From positions 1,426,001-1,490,000 of the forward strand of contig NZ_JAINWL010000001.1 of assembly GCF_021021475.1 (NCBI RefSeq): a DNA stretch of 64,000 nt, read 5' to 3'. Source of the stretch: Citromicrobium bathyomarinum (GTDB lineage Bacteria; Pseudomonadota; Alphaproteobacteria; Sphingomonadales; Sphingomonadaceae). Positions 35,457 through 45,050 of the stretch are shown one piece after another. Both the position numbers and the translations under genes were made by a program. The number at the start of each line of letters is the position of its first letter. Position 1 is the first letter of the stretch. The notes under the pieces were generated by a model, which did no database searches, had not been told where the DNA came from, and saw only the letters and a list, made by a program, of their open reading frames with translations.

Positions 35457-38091
35457 GGCTCGCCTCGACCTGTTCGGCGACATCGCGCGACAGCTTGCCC
35501 GCCTGCGAGATCCGCTCCAGTTCGGCGCGCATCATTGCCGCGCGCTTGGGCTCGATCCGGCGGAAGCGGCCCAGCGAGGGCACGAATCGTGCGGCAAGCT
35601 GCGGGTTCCGGAGGTTGAGCTCCAGAATCAGGTCGGCGATCATGCGATAGCCGGTGCCGTCCGCTGCATGGAACGCCAGTGGATTGCCCGCAGCGGCGGC
35701 ATAGAGCGCGCGGACCCGGTTGGGATTGCTCATGGTGAAGGCCTGATGCCGGGCAAGCTGTTCGATCTGCCCCAGCACATCCTCGCGCAGGGCCGAGGCC
35801 TGCAGCGTGAACCACTTGTCGATCACCAGCGCGTTGTCCGCGAATCGGCTGTAGAAATCGGCCAGCGCCTCTTCCCGCTCGGGCCCGTCGAGCCCGGCGA
35901 GCACTGCGAGCGCGCCCTGCCGGTCGGTCATGCCCGGCGCGTCGCGATATTGCGCGAGCCCGCGTTTCGCTCCGTCCGCCGGGTCCGCCGCCGCGAGATA
36001 GGCGAGCGCGACGCTGCGCATCCGCCGCGCCTGCTTGCCCGCCATTCCGTCCGCGCGCGAGGGTTCGGCGAGCGAGTCGTGCAGGTCGGCAAACCTGCCT
36101 GCGAAGGTCTCGCCCAGCCAGGTCTTGAGCCCTTCGCGCTTGTCGACCATCGCGCCCGGGTCGAACACCTCGGAGCGTTCGGCGAGATAGGCGAAGGTCG
36201 GCAGGCCGAGCAGCTCGGCTCGCATTTCGTGGTCGAGCGCATCGTCCGTAAGGATCGCCCCCGCTGCGGTGCCGATCGCCTCGCGCGCAGCCTCGTCGCC
36301 ATCGCCCAGCAGATAGCCGAGCAGTAGCTCCTGCATCGCCTCGTGCCGCGCGAAGGCGTCGTCGTCGTGCGCGGCGAGGAACACCAGATCCTCGCGCGCA
36401 ATGTCCCGCTCTATCGCGACCGGGGCGGTGAAGTTGCGGTTGATCGAGAGAACCGGCGGCTTCGCATGGCCATCGAAGGTGAAGTCCTGGCTATCCTGCG
36501 TCAGCACGATCAGCTGTTCACCCGAATGCGTGCCCGCCTCGCGGTCGAACAGTGCGATCTTGAGCGGGATCGGCACCGGCAACTTGTCGGGCTGGCCCGG
36601 TGTGGCCGGGACGACCTGCGTCAGCGTGAGCGTGACCCGGTCACCCTCGTGCCGCTGCTCGACGGTGACCTGCGGCGTGCCCGCCTGTTCGTACCAGCGA
36701 CGGAACTGCGTGAGGTCGAGCCCCGCGCCATCCTCCATCGCCTTGACGAAATCCTCACAGGTCGCGGCCTCGCCATCATGGCGCTCGAAATAGAGATCGC
36801 TCCCCTTTCGGAACGCCTCCAGCCCCGCCATGCTCCGCATCATGCGGATCACCTCTGCGCCCTTGTTGTAGATGGTCGCGGTGTAGAAGTTGCTGATTTC
36901 CTTGTAGCTATCGGGCCGGATTGGGTGCGCGAATGGGCCGCTGTCTTCGGGGAACTGGACGCTGCGCAGCATCCGGACATCGCCGATCCGCTTGACCGCA
37001 GCGCCGTGCAGATCCTCGCTGAAGGTCTGGTCGCGCAGCACGGTGAAGCCTTCCTTCAGGCTCAGCTGGAACCAGTCGCGGCAGGTGATCCGGTTGCCCG
37101 ACCAGTTGTGGAAATATTCGTGCCCGATCACGCCTTCGACCGCGTCGAAATCGGCGTCGGTCGCGGTTTCCTCGTCCGCCAGCACGTATTTCGTGTTGAA
37201 GATGTTGAGGCCCTTGTTCTCCATCGCCCCCATGTTGAAATCGCCCACCGCGACGATGTTGAACCGGTCGAGGTCGTATTCGCGCCCGTAGGTCTCCTCG
37301 TCCCATTTCATCGACCGCTTGATCGATTCCATCGCGTGTTCGGTGCGCGAGAGATCGGCTTCGCGGACCCACACGCCCAGTTCGACCTCGCGCCCGCCCA
37401 TGGTGGTGAAGCTGTCCCGGCGCGCGACCAGATCGCCCGCGACCAGCGCGAAGAGGTAGGACGGCTTGGGCCACGGATCGTGCCACTCGGCAAAATGCCG
37501 GCTACCTTCAAGCTGGCCCTCCTCCACCGGGTTGCCGTTCGACAGCAGCACCGGGAAGGCCTTCGCGTCCGCCTCCATCCGCACGGTGTAGACCGACAGC
37601 ACATCGGGCCGGTCGGGGAAGAAGGTGATGCGGCGAAAACCTTCCGCCTCGCACTGCGTGCACAGCATCCCGCCGCTGGCATAGAGGCCCATCAGCTGGG
37701 TGTTTTCGGCAGGCGCGATCCGGGTGACGATGGTGAGCGTGTGCGGGCCGGAAGACAGCGGCACGACCAGCGCCTCGCCATCGCGCTGCCAGTCGTCGCG
37801 CGGCTCGCCATCCACGGCCACGCTTTCGAGCACCAGCCCATCGCCATCGAGGCGGATGGCAGAGGCGGCGCCTGCCTGCGGGTTGGGCTCGACACTCAGC
37901 GTCGCTTCGACCCGCGTGCTCTCGATACCCAGATCGAAGGCCAGCCGCACCTCCGGCACGCGCCACGGAAACGGCGTGTAGTCCTTACGCCGGATGATGG
38001 CGGGCGCGTCGGGCTCGGGCGCGGCGTCGGGCAGCACGGGCGCCCCGGCGGGGGCATTGTCGGCGGCGGCGGGATTGCTCGGCTGGTCCAT
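35449..38091 (-). CDS. pepN: Aminopeptidase N (M1 family)
   Basis: This is an 880-residue M1 metallo-aminopeptidase, normal in length for bacterial PepN. The exopeptidase motif is GAMEN, and zinc is bound by HEYFHNW (about residues 324-330) and a downstream Glu in LSLKEGFTVLRDQTF. N-terminal beta domain, catalytic domain, short beta domain and helical C-terminal domain follow in order. The N-terminus has a Pro/Ala-rich extension before YTPFPWRVPEVRL. AGGA precedes the ATG. Divergent from the epimerase-like gene. Confidence 0.95.
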   Translation of the reverse strand: MDQPSNPAAADNAPAGAPVLPDAAPEPDAPAIIRRKDYTPFPWRVPEVRLAFDLGIESTRVEATLSVEPNPQAGAASAIRLDGDGLVLESVAVDGEPRDDWQRDGEALVVPLSSGPHTLTIVTRIAPAENTQLMGLYASGGMLCTQCEAEGFRRITFFPDRPDVLSVYTVRMEADAKAFPVLLSNGNPVEEGQLEGSRHFAEWHDPWPKPSYLFALVAGDLVARRDSFTTMGGREVELGVWVREADLSRTEHAMESIKRSMKWDEETYGREYDLDRFNIVAVGDFNMGAMENKGLNIFNTKYVLADEETATDADFDAVEGVIGHEYFHNWSGNRITCRDWFQLSLKEGFTVLRDQTFSEDLHGAAVKRIGDVRMLRSVQFPEDSGPFAHPIRPDSYKEISNFYTATIYNKGAEVIRMMRSMAGLEAFRKGSDLYFERHDGEAATCEDFVKAMEDGAGLDLTQFRRWYEQAGTPQVTVEQRHEGDRVTLTLTQVVPATPGQPDKLPVPIPLKIALFDREAGTHSGEQLIVLTQDSQDFTFDGHAKPPVLSINRNFTAPVAIERDIAREDLVFLAAHDDDAFARHEAMQELLLGYLLGDGDEAAREAIGTAAGAILTDDALDHEMRAELLGLPTFAYLAERSEVFDPGAMVDKREGLKTWLGETFAGRFADLHDSLAEPSRADGMAGKQARRMRSVALAYLAAADPADGAKRGLAQYRDAPGMTDRQGALAVLAGLDGPEREEALADFYSRFADNALVIDKWFTLQASALREDVLGQIEQLARHQAFTMSNPNRVRALYAAAAGNPLAFHAADGTGYRMIADLILELNLRNPQLAARFVPSLGRFRRIEPKRAAMMRAELERISQAGKLSRDVAEQVEASLG

Positions 38092-38149
38092 CGGTCCTCG
38101 TTTCTTCGCGCTTTTTCTTTTCGCGGCATTTGTGGCAGCAGGGCCGCCA

Positions 38150-38935
38150 ATGCCAAAATTATTCATCTTCGGGCTTGGCTACAGCGCCAAGCGGATCGCA
38201 CAACGCGCGCAATCGCTCGAGTGGGAAGTGGTTGCGACCGGCAGCGAGGGCAAGCTTTCCTTCGACGATGCCGATGCCGTGCGCGCCGAATTGTCGCGCG
38301 CGGATGCGGTGCTGTCCTCGGTCCCGCCCGACCGCGAGAGCGAAAGCGACCCCGTGCTGGAACGCTATGGCGCTGCGCTGGGCCATACCTGGATCGGCTA
38401 TCTCTCCTCCACCGGGGTCTATGGCGACCGGCAGGGCGCGTGGGTCGATGAAAGCTCACCCACCGGCGACGGACGGCGCAATGCCCGCATGGCCTGCGAT
38501 GCGAGTTGGATGGAGCGCGGCGCGCGGGTCTTCCGCCTGCCCGGCATTTACGGCCCGGGGCGCAGCATTTTCGACCGGATTGCCGAGGGCAAGGCCAAGC
38601 GGATCGACCTGCCGGGGCAGGTCTTCAGCCGGGTGCATGTGGATGACATCGCCGGCGGCGTGGCCGCCGCGCTGGCGAGCGATGCGCCGCCGGGGGCGTA
38701 CAACCTCGGCGACGATCTGCCCGCGAGCCAGAATGCGGTGGTGGAGGAAGCCTGCGCGCTGCTGGGCGTGGAGCCGCCACCGCTGGTGACACTGGAAGAG
38801 GCCAACCTCAGTCCGATGGCGCGCGGCTTCTATGCCGAGAACCGGCGGGTCGCGAACCTCAAGGCGAAACGCGTGCTCGGCTGGCGGCCGCATTACCCGA
38901 CCTACCGCGAAGGTCTGAGGGCGCTGCTCCGCTAG
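38150..38935 (+). CDS. YeeZ-like NAD(P)-binding SDR/epimerase family protein
   Basis: The protein has 261 residues and starts MPKLFIFGLGYSAKRIAQRA. The N-terminal Gly-rich motif GLGYSAKRIA binds the dinucleotide. SSTGVYGDRQGAWVDE resembles the extended-SDR STxxVYGD segment, but there is no canonical YxxxK. RLPGIYGPGRS and RVHVDDIAGGV are typical of this atypical extended-SDR group, which includes E. coli YeeZ of unknown function. It diverges from pepN. Confidence 0.82.
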   Translation: MPKLFIFGLGYSAKRIAQRAQSLEWEVVATGSEGKLSFDDADAVRAELSRADAVLSSVPPDRESESDPVLERYGAALGHTWIGYLSSTGVYGDRQGAWVDESSPTGDGRRNARMACDASWMERGARVFRLPGIYGPGRSIFDRIAEGKAKRIDLPGQVFSRVHVDDIAGGVAAALASDAPPGAYNLGDDLPASQNAVVEEACALLGVEPPPLVTLEEANLSPMARGFYAENRRVANLKAKRVLGWRPHYPTYREGLRALLR

Positions 38936-38948
38936 TCCGCCACGAGAG

Positions 38949-39905
38949 TCAGTGCCGCAGAGAGCCGGACTGCTGTACCTGCACGGCTTTCTGGCGCCGC
39001 GCGGTGAGCGCGATCACCATGCCGATCACCGCCAGCACCATCCCGCCGCCGGTCAGCCAGGTCCAGCGATAGTCTTCGAACAATGTCGACAGCAGCATCG
39101 CGACCGAGATCGTCAGGATCGAATTATACGCGGTCCGCCCCGCGCCGATCTCGCGCACCAGGTTGTAGTGCAGCGGGAAGGTGACCACCGACCCGATCAG
39201 CGCGAGATAGACGATTCCCAGCCAGTATCCCGGCGCGCCCGGCAGTGGTGGCGGCCCCGTCGTCACCCAGGCGAAAGCGAGATCGAACACCGTGCCGTAC
39301 AGCATCGCCCAGGCGAGCAGGCTGACCATCGGCACCGCGCGCCCGGTCGGGTTGGCCTGCACCACATTGGCGACCGAGGCGGAAAGGATGCCGAGCAGCG
39401 CCAGACCGATACCCAGCACCACGTTGCCGCCGATTACCCCGGCATCGGGGTTCGCCTGCCATTCGTGGATCAGCAGGAAGGACACGCCGATGATCGCGAT
39501 GCCACTGCCCGCGATGAATCCGCCCTTCACCCGCTCGCCCAGGAAGAGCCGCGCGAACAGCGCGTTGGGCACCATCAGCAGGCCGAACATCATCGCGACG
39601 ATGCCCGAGGTGACGTACAGTTCGGCATGGTAGACGAACAGGAAGTTGCCGCTGAACTGGAAGATGCCGACCACCAGCGCCAGCAGATGCTCGGGCCGGG
39701 TCAGGCGCAGCCGCCGCTTCATCAGCGCCGCGACCAGGAACAGCGCCGGGGTCGCGAGCGCGAAGCGATAGAACACCGACCATGCGGCGGGCACGTCCGC
39801 AATCTGGCCGGTGATGACCAGCCAGGTCGATCCCCAGATCGTGCCCGTGATCAGGAAGGGCAGGATTACGCGGGGCCGCAGCATCCCGCCGCTGCTATCG
39901 CTCAT
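38949..39905 (-). CDS. DMT (EamA) superfamily transporter
   Basis: The protein has 318 residues with ten predicted membrane segments in two five-helix EamA repeats. It begins MSDSSGGMLRPRVILPFLI with GTIWGSTWLVI in helix 1 and FLGERVKGGFIAG before the repeat junction. Such proteins mostly export amino acids or metabolites. The start overlaps the threonine aldolase stop by four bases (ATGA), so amino acid export is plausible but unproven. Confidence 0.88.
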   Translation of the reverse strand: MSDSSGGMLRPRVILPFLITGTIWGSTWLVITGQIADVPAAWSVFYRFALATPALFLVAALMKRRLRLTRPEHLLALVVGIFQFSGNFLFVYHAELYVTSGIVAMMFGLLMVPNALFARLFLGERVKGGFIAGSGIAIIGVSFLLIHEWQANPDAGVIGGNVVLGIGLALLGILSASVANVVQANPTGRAVPMVSLLAWAMLYGTVFDLAFAWVTTGPPPLPGAPGYWLGIVYLALIGSVVTFPLHYNLVREIGAGRTAYNSILTISVAMLLSTLFEDYRWTWLTGGGMVLAVIGMVIALTARRQKAVQVQQSGSLRH

Positions 39906-40909
39906 AGGTCGGCAATCGCCTGGCCGAGCGCGCGCGCCTCGCCCGGATCGCTGTCCCACGAGGCGACGAAGCGCGCCGCGTCCGCGCCCCAGTCGTAGAA
40001 CTGGTAGCCGATCCCGCGCAGCATCTCGCGCTCGTCAGGGGAGAGGCGGATGAAGACCTCGTTCGCCTCGACCGGATGCATCAGCCGCTCGCCGCCGCGT
40101 TCGGCGATCGCCTGCGCCGCGGCATTGGCGGCGCGCGCATTGTCGAGCCACAGGTCGTCCTCGACCATTGCGAGCAGTTGTGCGGCGAGGAAGCGGCCCT
40201 TGGATTGCAGGTGGCCCGCGCGCTTGCGGCGGTAGCGGGCCACGTCCGCCAGCGCGGGGTCGAAGAACACGATCGCTTCCGCGCTCATCCCGCCATTCTT
40301 GACGCAGCCGAAGCTGAGCGCGTCGATATCGCCCGCAGCCTCTGCCGCCGATCCACCCAGAAAGGCAGTGGCATTGGCGAAGCGCGCGCCATCCATGTGC
40401 AGCGCAAGGCCGCGCTCGCGCGCCAGCTGTGAAATCGCCGCGATCTCTTCCGGGCGATAGACGCGGCCATATTCGCTCGCCTGCGTGATCGAGATCGCGT
40501 GCGGCTGGACCTGATGGACATCGTCGCGGATCGGATCGATCACGTCGCGAATCGCCTGCGGGGTCAGCTTCGCGCCGTCGCCCCCATCGCTTCGACCCGC
40601 GAGCAGCAGCTTGGCACCGTGGAGGTAGAAGCCGGGCGCCCCGCCCTCGTCCATCTCGATATGCGCCTCCCGGTGGCAGACCACGCCGCCATGCGGCGGG
40701 CACATCGTGGCCAGCGCAAGACAGTTGGCCGCCGTACCCGTGGCGACCCACAGGACGGTGGCTTCGCGCCCGAACAGCTCGGAAAATCGTGCGTCGAGCT
40801 GCTGCGACAGCGCATCGCCGTCATAGGGCGAATCGACCCCATCGGCGGCGCGCAGCGCCTCCCACACCTTGGGGTGTACGCTTGCGGCATTGTCGGACAT
40901 GAAACGCAT
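39902..40909 (-). CDS. ltaE: Low-specificity L-threonine aldolase
   Basis: This PLP-dependent enzyme cleaves L-threonine (and allo-threonine) to glycine and acetaldehyde. It has 335 residues and starts MRFMSDNAASVHPKVWEAL. The catalytic lysine is in ALSFGCVKNGGMSAEA, with the PLP phosphate region WVATGTAANCLAL, the ring-stacking H of CHREAHIEMDEGGAP, and HMDGARFANA. Translationally coupled to the exporter downstream. Confidence 0.93.
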   Translation of the reverse strand: MRFMSDNAASVHPKVWEALRAADGVDSPYDGDALSQQLDARFSELFGREATVLWVATGTAANCLALATMCPPHGGVVCHREAHIEMDEGGAPGFYLHGAKLLLAGRSDGGDGAKLTPQAIRDVIDPIRDDVHQVQPHAISITQASEYGRVYRPEEIAAISQLARERGLALHMDGARFANATAFLGGSAAEAAGDIDALSFGCVKNGGMSAEAIVFFDPALADVARYRRKRAGHLQSKGRFLAAQLLAMVEDDLWLDNARAANAAAQAIAERGGERLMHPVEANEVFIRLSPDEREMLRGIGYQFYDWGADAARFVASWDSDPGEARALGQAIADL

Positions 40910-40969
40910 TGGAACGCCCCTACGCAGCCCGGCGTTCGATGCAAGCATATCGCAAAGGACAGGACACCC

Positions 40970-41272
40970 ATGGGCACTGCCACCATTACTCATCACGTCG
41001 TCGGCCAGGGCGGCAAGTATATCGCGCATCTGGAGGGCGAGGATGCGAAGGGCACGCTGGAGTGGGAGCCGGGCGACGAAGTCGACGGCAAGGAAGTGCG
41101 CATCGCAACCCACACGCTCGTCCCCGAAGCGATCGGCGGGCGCGGCGTCGCGGCGCTGCTGGTCGAGCGGCTGGTAGCCGACGCGCGCAAGCAGGGTTTC
41201 CTGATTCGCCCCGACTGCTCCTACGTCGCGAAGAAGTTCGAGGAGAACGACTGGGACGCCGTGCGCGCCTGA
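40970..41272 (+). CDS. Small GNAT-like acetyltransferase (YjdJ/GCN5-related)
   Basis: The protein has 100 residues. It matches the short GNAT-like family (Acetyltransf_CG): beta strands in the first half, HTLVPEAIGGRGVAALLVERLVADAR as acetyl-CoA loop, RPDCSYVAKKFEEN near the C-terminus. AAAGGACAGG lies upstream of the ATG. These proteins bind acetyl-CoA but their substrate is unknown. Divergent from ltaE. Confidence 0.85.
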   Translation: MGTATITHHVVGQGGKYIAHLEGEDAKGTLEWEPGDEVDGKEVRIATHTLVPEAIGGRGVAALLVERLVADARKQGFLIRPDCSYVAKKFEENDWDAVRA

Positions 41273-41276
41273 GCGG

Positions 41277-42890
41277 CTATTTCACCAGCCGGGAGAAATC
41301 GGTTTCGACCATGCTCGCCAGCAGTGCGCGGCGCAGCGCCTCGGCCTCCTCGCGCGGGAGGCCGGGCAGCGCGAAATGGCCGCCCGCGAGCCCGAGGTTG
41401 AGCGTGACGTAACCGAACATCCGCCCCAGCGGCCCGCGCGCGATCTCGACCGATTGCAGCTTCACCCGGTCGGCAATCTTGTACCCGGGCGCGAGCCAGC
41501 CGCTGCGCTTGTAGAGATGCCGCGGCGAAATCGCGTGCCGCTCCACCCGCCACAGGAACAGCTGCTGGATGGCGGTAAAGCCCGCCATCACGGCCAGCGC
41601 CGCCGCCACCAGCCACAGCCAGTCATACCGTTCTGGCACGAACAGATGCGTCGCCACCGCGACTGCTGCGGCAAGCAGGACGAAGCTGACCGCGTTGATC
41701 AGCGCCGAAACCACGCGGTAGGATCCGGTGGTGCGATGCCATGAAAGGCCCCGGGGCGGCAGCGGGAAGCCCGCGACCTCGAGAATCGGGGTCAGCTCCG
41801 CAGCCTTGGCAAAAGGCGCGACCACGTGGCTGGCATTGCCCGCATCCTGCGCCAGGCTGACCAGCTTGAGGCTCTTCCAGCCGAACCGGTGGCGCACCGC
41901 GCCGGTCCCGATCCGGACCGCCTGCACCCGGTGCACCGGCATGACCACGTCGGTTCGGGTGAACAGCCCGCGCCGCCGGCGAAAGCCCTTGGGCGTGCGC
42001 TCCAGCCGGAAATCCCAGTCGCGTGCGAAGGTCTTTGCGATTCCGCTGACCACGCCGACCACCAGTAAGGTGATAATCGCAGCCACGGCGCCCAGCGCCT
42101 GCGCAATCGGGCCCAGCTCGGCGAGCTGTTCGCCCTGCCCCGCAACCAGCCCGCGCCAGAAATCGAAGTCCCAGATGTCGAACGGCAGCAGGAAGTCGAG
42201 CTGCTGCGCCGCCGCGCCGAGAAAGGCGACCAGCGCGAGCGAGAATTCGAACAGGCCGAACACGAACAGACGGCGCGGGCCCATCGCGAACAGCAGCTGG
42301 GCGTCGGCCTCGCGCGCGCCTTGCTCCTCGCGCGCCTCCTGCGCAGCGGCGGGCGCGGCCACGCCATCGGCCTCGTCGCGCAGCTCGCGCACCAGTTCGC
42401 GCAACCGCTCGCCTTCCTCACTGGAGAGGTAGGCGAGCTTGATCTCGTCCGATCCGCCCGCGCCGGTTTCTAACTTGACGCTGGTCAGCCCGAACAGGCG
42501 CGGCACGAAGCCCTGTTCGAGGCTGACGTCCTGAATCCGCTCGTAGGGCACAGAGCGGGCCGCGCGCGACAACACGCCGGTCTCCAGCCGGATGTCGCTG
42601 TCGCCCACGCGGTAGGTCTGCCGCCACCAGCCCAGAAAGGTGAAAAACGTGATCGCCCCCAGCAACAGCACGCCGAGGCCGAGCATCACGGGCACCGCGA
42701 AAGACCCTTCGTCGCGGGTAGCGAGCGCCACCGCCACCAGCGGAACGATCGTGCGCGGGACGGTCTGGACCGCCTGGACCAGGAAGGTGCGCGGGTCGGT
42801 CCGCTTGGGTTCCCCGTCGGGCGATTCGCCCACGGCTGCGCTGTCTGGCGCCTCCTCGCGATTCGGATCGCTGGCGGAAAGCTCGCTCAC
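41277..42890 (-). CDS. Membrane protein with multiple bPH2 (YdbT-type) domains
   Basis: The protein has 537 residues starting at GTG 42890, which overlaps the upstream gene's stop (GTGA). Hydrophobic segments at about 48-85, 215-240, 275-305 and 395-430 alternate with soluble bPH2 (PF03703) units: YRVGDSDIRLETGVLSRAARSV, RLERTPKGFRRRRGLFTRTDVV and HAISPRHLYKRSGWLAP. Three repeats of the domain are typical of YdbT. The function is unknown. It works as a pair with the next gene. Confidence 0.85.
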   Translation of the reverse strand: MSELSASDPNREEAPDSAAVGESPDGEPKRTDPRTFLVQAVQTVPRTIVPLVAVALATRDEGSFAVPVMLGLGVLLLGAITFFTFLGWWRQTYRVGDSDIRLETGVLSRAARSVPYERIQDVSLEQGFVPRLFGLTSVKLETGAGGSDEIKLAYLSSEEGERLRELVRELRDEADGVAAPAAAQEAREEQGAREADAQLLFAMGPRRLFVFGLFEFSLALVAFLGAAAQQLDFLLPFDIWDFDFWRGLVAGQGEQLAELGPIAQALGAVAAIITLLVVGVVSGIAKTFARDWDFRLERTPKGFRRRRGLFTRTDVVMPVHRVQAVRIGTGAVRHRFGWKSLKLVSLAQDAGNASHVVAPFAKAAELTPILEVAGFPLPPRGLSWHRTTGSYRVVSALINAVSFVLLAAAVAVATHLFVPERYDWLWLVAAALAVMAGFTAIQQLFLWRVERHAISPRHLYKRSGWLAPGYKIADRVKLQSVEIARGPLGRMFGYVTLNLGLAGGHFALPGLPREEAEALRRALLASMVETDFSRLVK

Positions 42891-43393
42891 AGCGATGCGC
42901 GCTTGATGTGGGCGCGAATCGTCTCGCGCATGTCCAGCGCATCCTGGTGCGCAAGGCCGGGCAGGCTGATCACGTCGCCGTGCGAGCCTGCGGTATAGAG
43001 CTGCAGCGTGGCGAGCCCGTAATATCTCTCGATAGGCCCGCGATCGACGTCGATATGCTGGACCCGGCCGAAGGGGACGACGGTGTCCGCATGGAACATC
43101 ATGCCTCTGACCACCCGCAACCGGTCCTCGCTCAGCGCATAACCGCGCACCGCATAGCGGCGATGCGGCAGCATGATGACCACCAGCAGCAGGATCAAGG
43201 CAACCGGGCCCGCGATCAGGAAGTTTGGAAACGGGGTCAGATATTCGGCGACCAGCGCGCCGATCAACAGCGGCAGGGCAACCAGCACTGCTTCGACCCG
43301 CATCGCCTTGGGATGGTTGGGATGGCCCTGCTGCAAAGGCTGTTCGTCGCCCTGTGTCGCCGCCACCTGTGCGTATGCCCCGTCTTCGTTCAT
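42887..43393 (-). CDS. bPH2-domain membrane protein (YdbS-like)
   Basis: The protein has 168 residues. Two membrane helices (about 33-75) are followed by one bPH2 domain: RRYAVRGYALSEDRLRVVRG and PFGRVQHIDVDRGPIERYYGLATL. The frame is open far upstream into the tRNA gene, so ATG 43393 (MNEDGAYAQVAATQG) was chosen. It overlaps the larger bPH2 gene, giving the YdbS-YdbT pair seen in many bacteria. Confidence 0.85.
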   Translation of the reverse strand: MNEDGAYAQVAATQGDEQPLQQGHPNHPKAMRVEAVLVALPLLIGALVAEYLTPFPNFLIAGPVALILLLVVIMLPHRRYAVRGYALSEDRLRVVRGMMFHADTVVPFGRVQHIDVDRGPIERYYGLATLQLYTAGSHGDVISLPGLAHQDALDMRETIRAHIKRASL

Positions 43394-43491
43394 GGCTGCG
43401 ATGAATGGCCAAGCGGCAAAAGGCCCGCAAGCCCTTTCGGGCGAGTGGCCGAGGCGAATCGACGGGTGATTCGCGAGAGGGGGTAGAGTGG

Positions 43492-43566
43492 TGGTGCTGC
43501 TGGGGAGGATTGAACTCCCGGCCTCACCCTTACCAAGGGTGCGCTCTACCACTGAGCTACAGCAGC
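43492..43566 (-). tRNA. tRNA-Thr (anticodon GGT), CCA encoded
   Basis: A complete cloverleaf is visible on the minus strand. The acceptor GCTGCTG/CAGCAGC is followed by A and an encoded CCA. The D arm is AGCTCAGTGGTAGAGC, the anticodon stem CACCC/GGGTG has loop TTGGTAA with anticodon GGT, and the T arm is GGGAGTTCAATCCTCCC. It reads ACC/ACT. Confidence 0.96.
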
Positions 43567-43683
43567 ATAAGGGGGCGTGGGCGAACGCTATCGCCCGCCA
43601 CAGGCCGCGCGCTATTGTCGCGTGCGGCGCACAAGTCAAGCCAAGCTTGCCTCGAAGCCTTCGCAATAGCATGGGAGCACACG

Positions 43684-43833
43684 ATGAGCGAGCCCGACAG
43701 CCCCCCTCCAGCACCGCCCACAAGGGAGGAACGCCTTGCCGCACAGCTGCGCGCGAACCTGCGGCGGCGCAAGGCGGGCACCCAGGCCACACCGCAGGAA
43801 CGCGACCTTTCCAAAAACGGTGAGGCCCGCTAA
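43684..43833 (+). CDS. Small uncharacterised protein (49 residues)
   Basis: The frame opens at ATG 43684 with GGGAG seven bases upstream. It encodes MSEPDSPPPAPPTREERLAA followed by the basic segment QLRANLRRRKAGTQA. Many alphaproteobacteria carry such a short protein with a LRANLxRRK segment; the role is unknown. It ends 35 bases before the gpmA start and may share its transcript. The good ribosome binding site supports translation. Confidence 0.65.
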   Translation: MSEPDSPPPAPPTREERLAAQLRANLRRRKAGTQATPQERDLSKNGEAR

Positions 43834-43868
43834 CGGCTCGCAGCCTATCCGCAAGGGAGCACAAGAAT

Positions 43869-44555
43869 TTGTCGACGCTGATCCTCGTCCGCCACGGACA
43901 GTCGGAATGGAACCTCGCCAACCGTTTCACCGGATGGTGGGATGTCGATCTGACCGACAAGGGCGTGGAAGAAGCGCGCGCCGCGGGCCGCCTGCTGAAA
44001 GACAAGGGCGTACTGCCCGATATTGCCTTCACCTCGCTCCAGACGCGCGCGATTCGCACGCTCAATCTCGCGCTGGAGGAATGCGGGCGGCTGTGGATTC
44101 CGGTGACCAAGGACTGGCACCTGAACGAGCGGCACTATGGCGGCCTGACCGGGCTCGACAAGCAGCAGACGCGCGACAAGCACGGCGACGAGCAGGTCCA
44201 TATCTGGCGCCGCAGTTTCGACACTCCGCCCCCGCCGATGGAGCCGGGCAGCGAATATGATCCCGGCGCGGACCCGCGCTACGAAGGGATCGACGTGCCC
44301 TATACCGAGAGCCTGAAGCTCACGATCGAGCGCGTGCTGCCCTACTGGGAAGAACACATCCTGCCCCAGCTGACCGGCGAGCGGACGGTGATCGTCTCCG
44401 CCCATGGCAATTCGCTGCGTGCGCTGGTCAAGCACCTCTCGGGCATTTCGGACGACGAGATTACCGGCCTCGAAATCCCCACCGGGCGGCCGATCATCTA
44501 CCGGTTCGAAGATGGGCAGGTCGCGGGGGAACGCCGCTACCTGGACGAAACCTGA
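43869..44555 (+). CDS. gpmA: 2,3-bisphosphoglycerate-dependent phosphoglycerate mutase
   Basis: This glycolytic enzyme interconverts 3- and 2-phosphoglycerate. It has 228 residues. The phosphohistidine motif [10 protein letters not shown] contains His9, with [13 protein letters not shown] and [10 protein letters not shown] downstream. The start is TTG at 43869, preceded by AAGGGAG; no ATG fits the conserved N-terminus. Its stop overlaps the purE start (TGATG). Confidence 0.95.
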   Translation: MSTLILVRHGQSEWNLANRFTGWWDVDLTDKGVEEARAAGRLLKDKGVLPDIAFTSLQTRAIRTLNLALEECGRLWIPVTKDWHLNERHYGGLTGLDKQQTRDKHGDEQVHIWRRSFDTPPPPMEPGSEYDPGADPRYEGIDVPYTESLKLTIERVLPYWEEHILPQLTGERTVIVSAHGNSLRALVKHLSGISDDEITGLEIPTGRPIIYRFEDGQVAGERRYLDET

Positions 44556-45040
44556 TGTCCGGCGCCGCGACCGTCGCCATCGTCATGGGCAGCCAGTCCG
44601 ACTGGCCGACGATGAAATGCGCCGCCGATGTTCTCGAAGAACTGGGGATAGCGCACGAGGCGCGGATCGTCTCCGCCCACCGCACGCCCGACCGGATGTA
44701 CGATTTCGCCAAAGGCGCGGCGGACGAAGGCTTCAAGGTGGTAATCGCTGGCGCGGGCGGCGCGGCGCATCTGCCAGGCATGATCGCCGCGATGACCCCG
44801 CTTCCGGTGCTCGGCGTGCCGGTCCAGTCGAAAGCGCTGTCGGGCATGGATAGCCTGCTGTCGATCGCGCAGATGCCCGCCGGCATCCCGGTCGGCACGC
44901 TCGCGATCGGAGAGGCGGGGGCAACCAATGCCGCGCTGCTCGCCGCCGCGATTCTCGGCGCGCATGATCCGGCGGTGATGGAACGGCTGGTCGCCTGGCG
45001 CGCCGCGCGCACCGCCAAGGTTGCGGAACGGCCTGAGTGA
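44555..45040 (+). CDS. purE: 5-(carboxyamino)imidazole ribonucleotide mutase
   Basis: PurE moves the carboxyl group of N5-CAIR to C4 to give CAIR in purine synthesis. It has 161 residues, with [10 protein letters not shown] near the N-terminus, the catalytic SAHRTPDRM and [12 protein letters not shown]. The ATG shares a base with the gpmA stop; purK follows ten bases after its stop. Confidence 0.97.
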   Translation: MSGAATVAIVMGSQSDWPTMKCAADVLEELGIAHEARIVSAHRTPDRMYDFAKGAADEGFKVVIAGAGGAAHLPGMIAAMTPLPVLGVPVQSKALSGMDSLLSIAQMPAGIPVGTLAIGEAGATNAALLAAAILGAHDPAVMERLVAWRAARTAKVAERPE

Positions 45041-45050
45041 TCGAGCGGTC

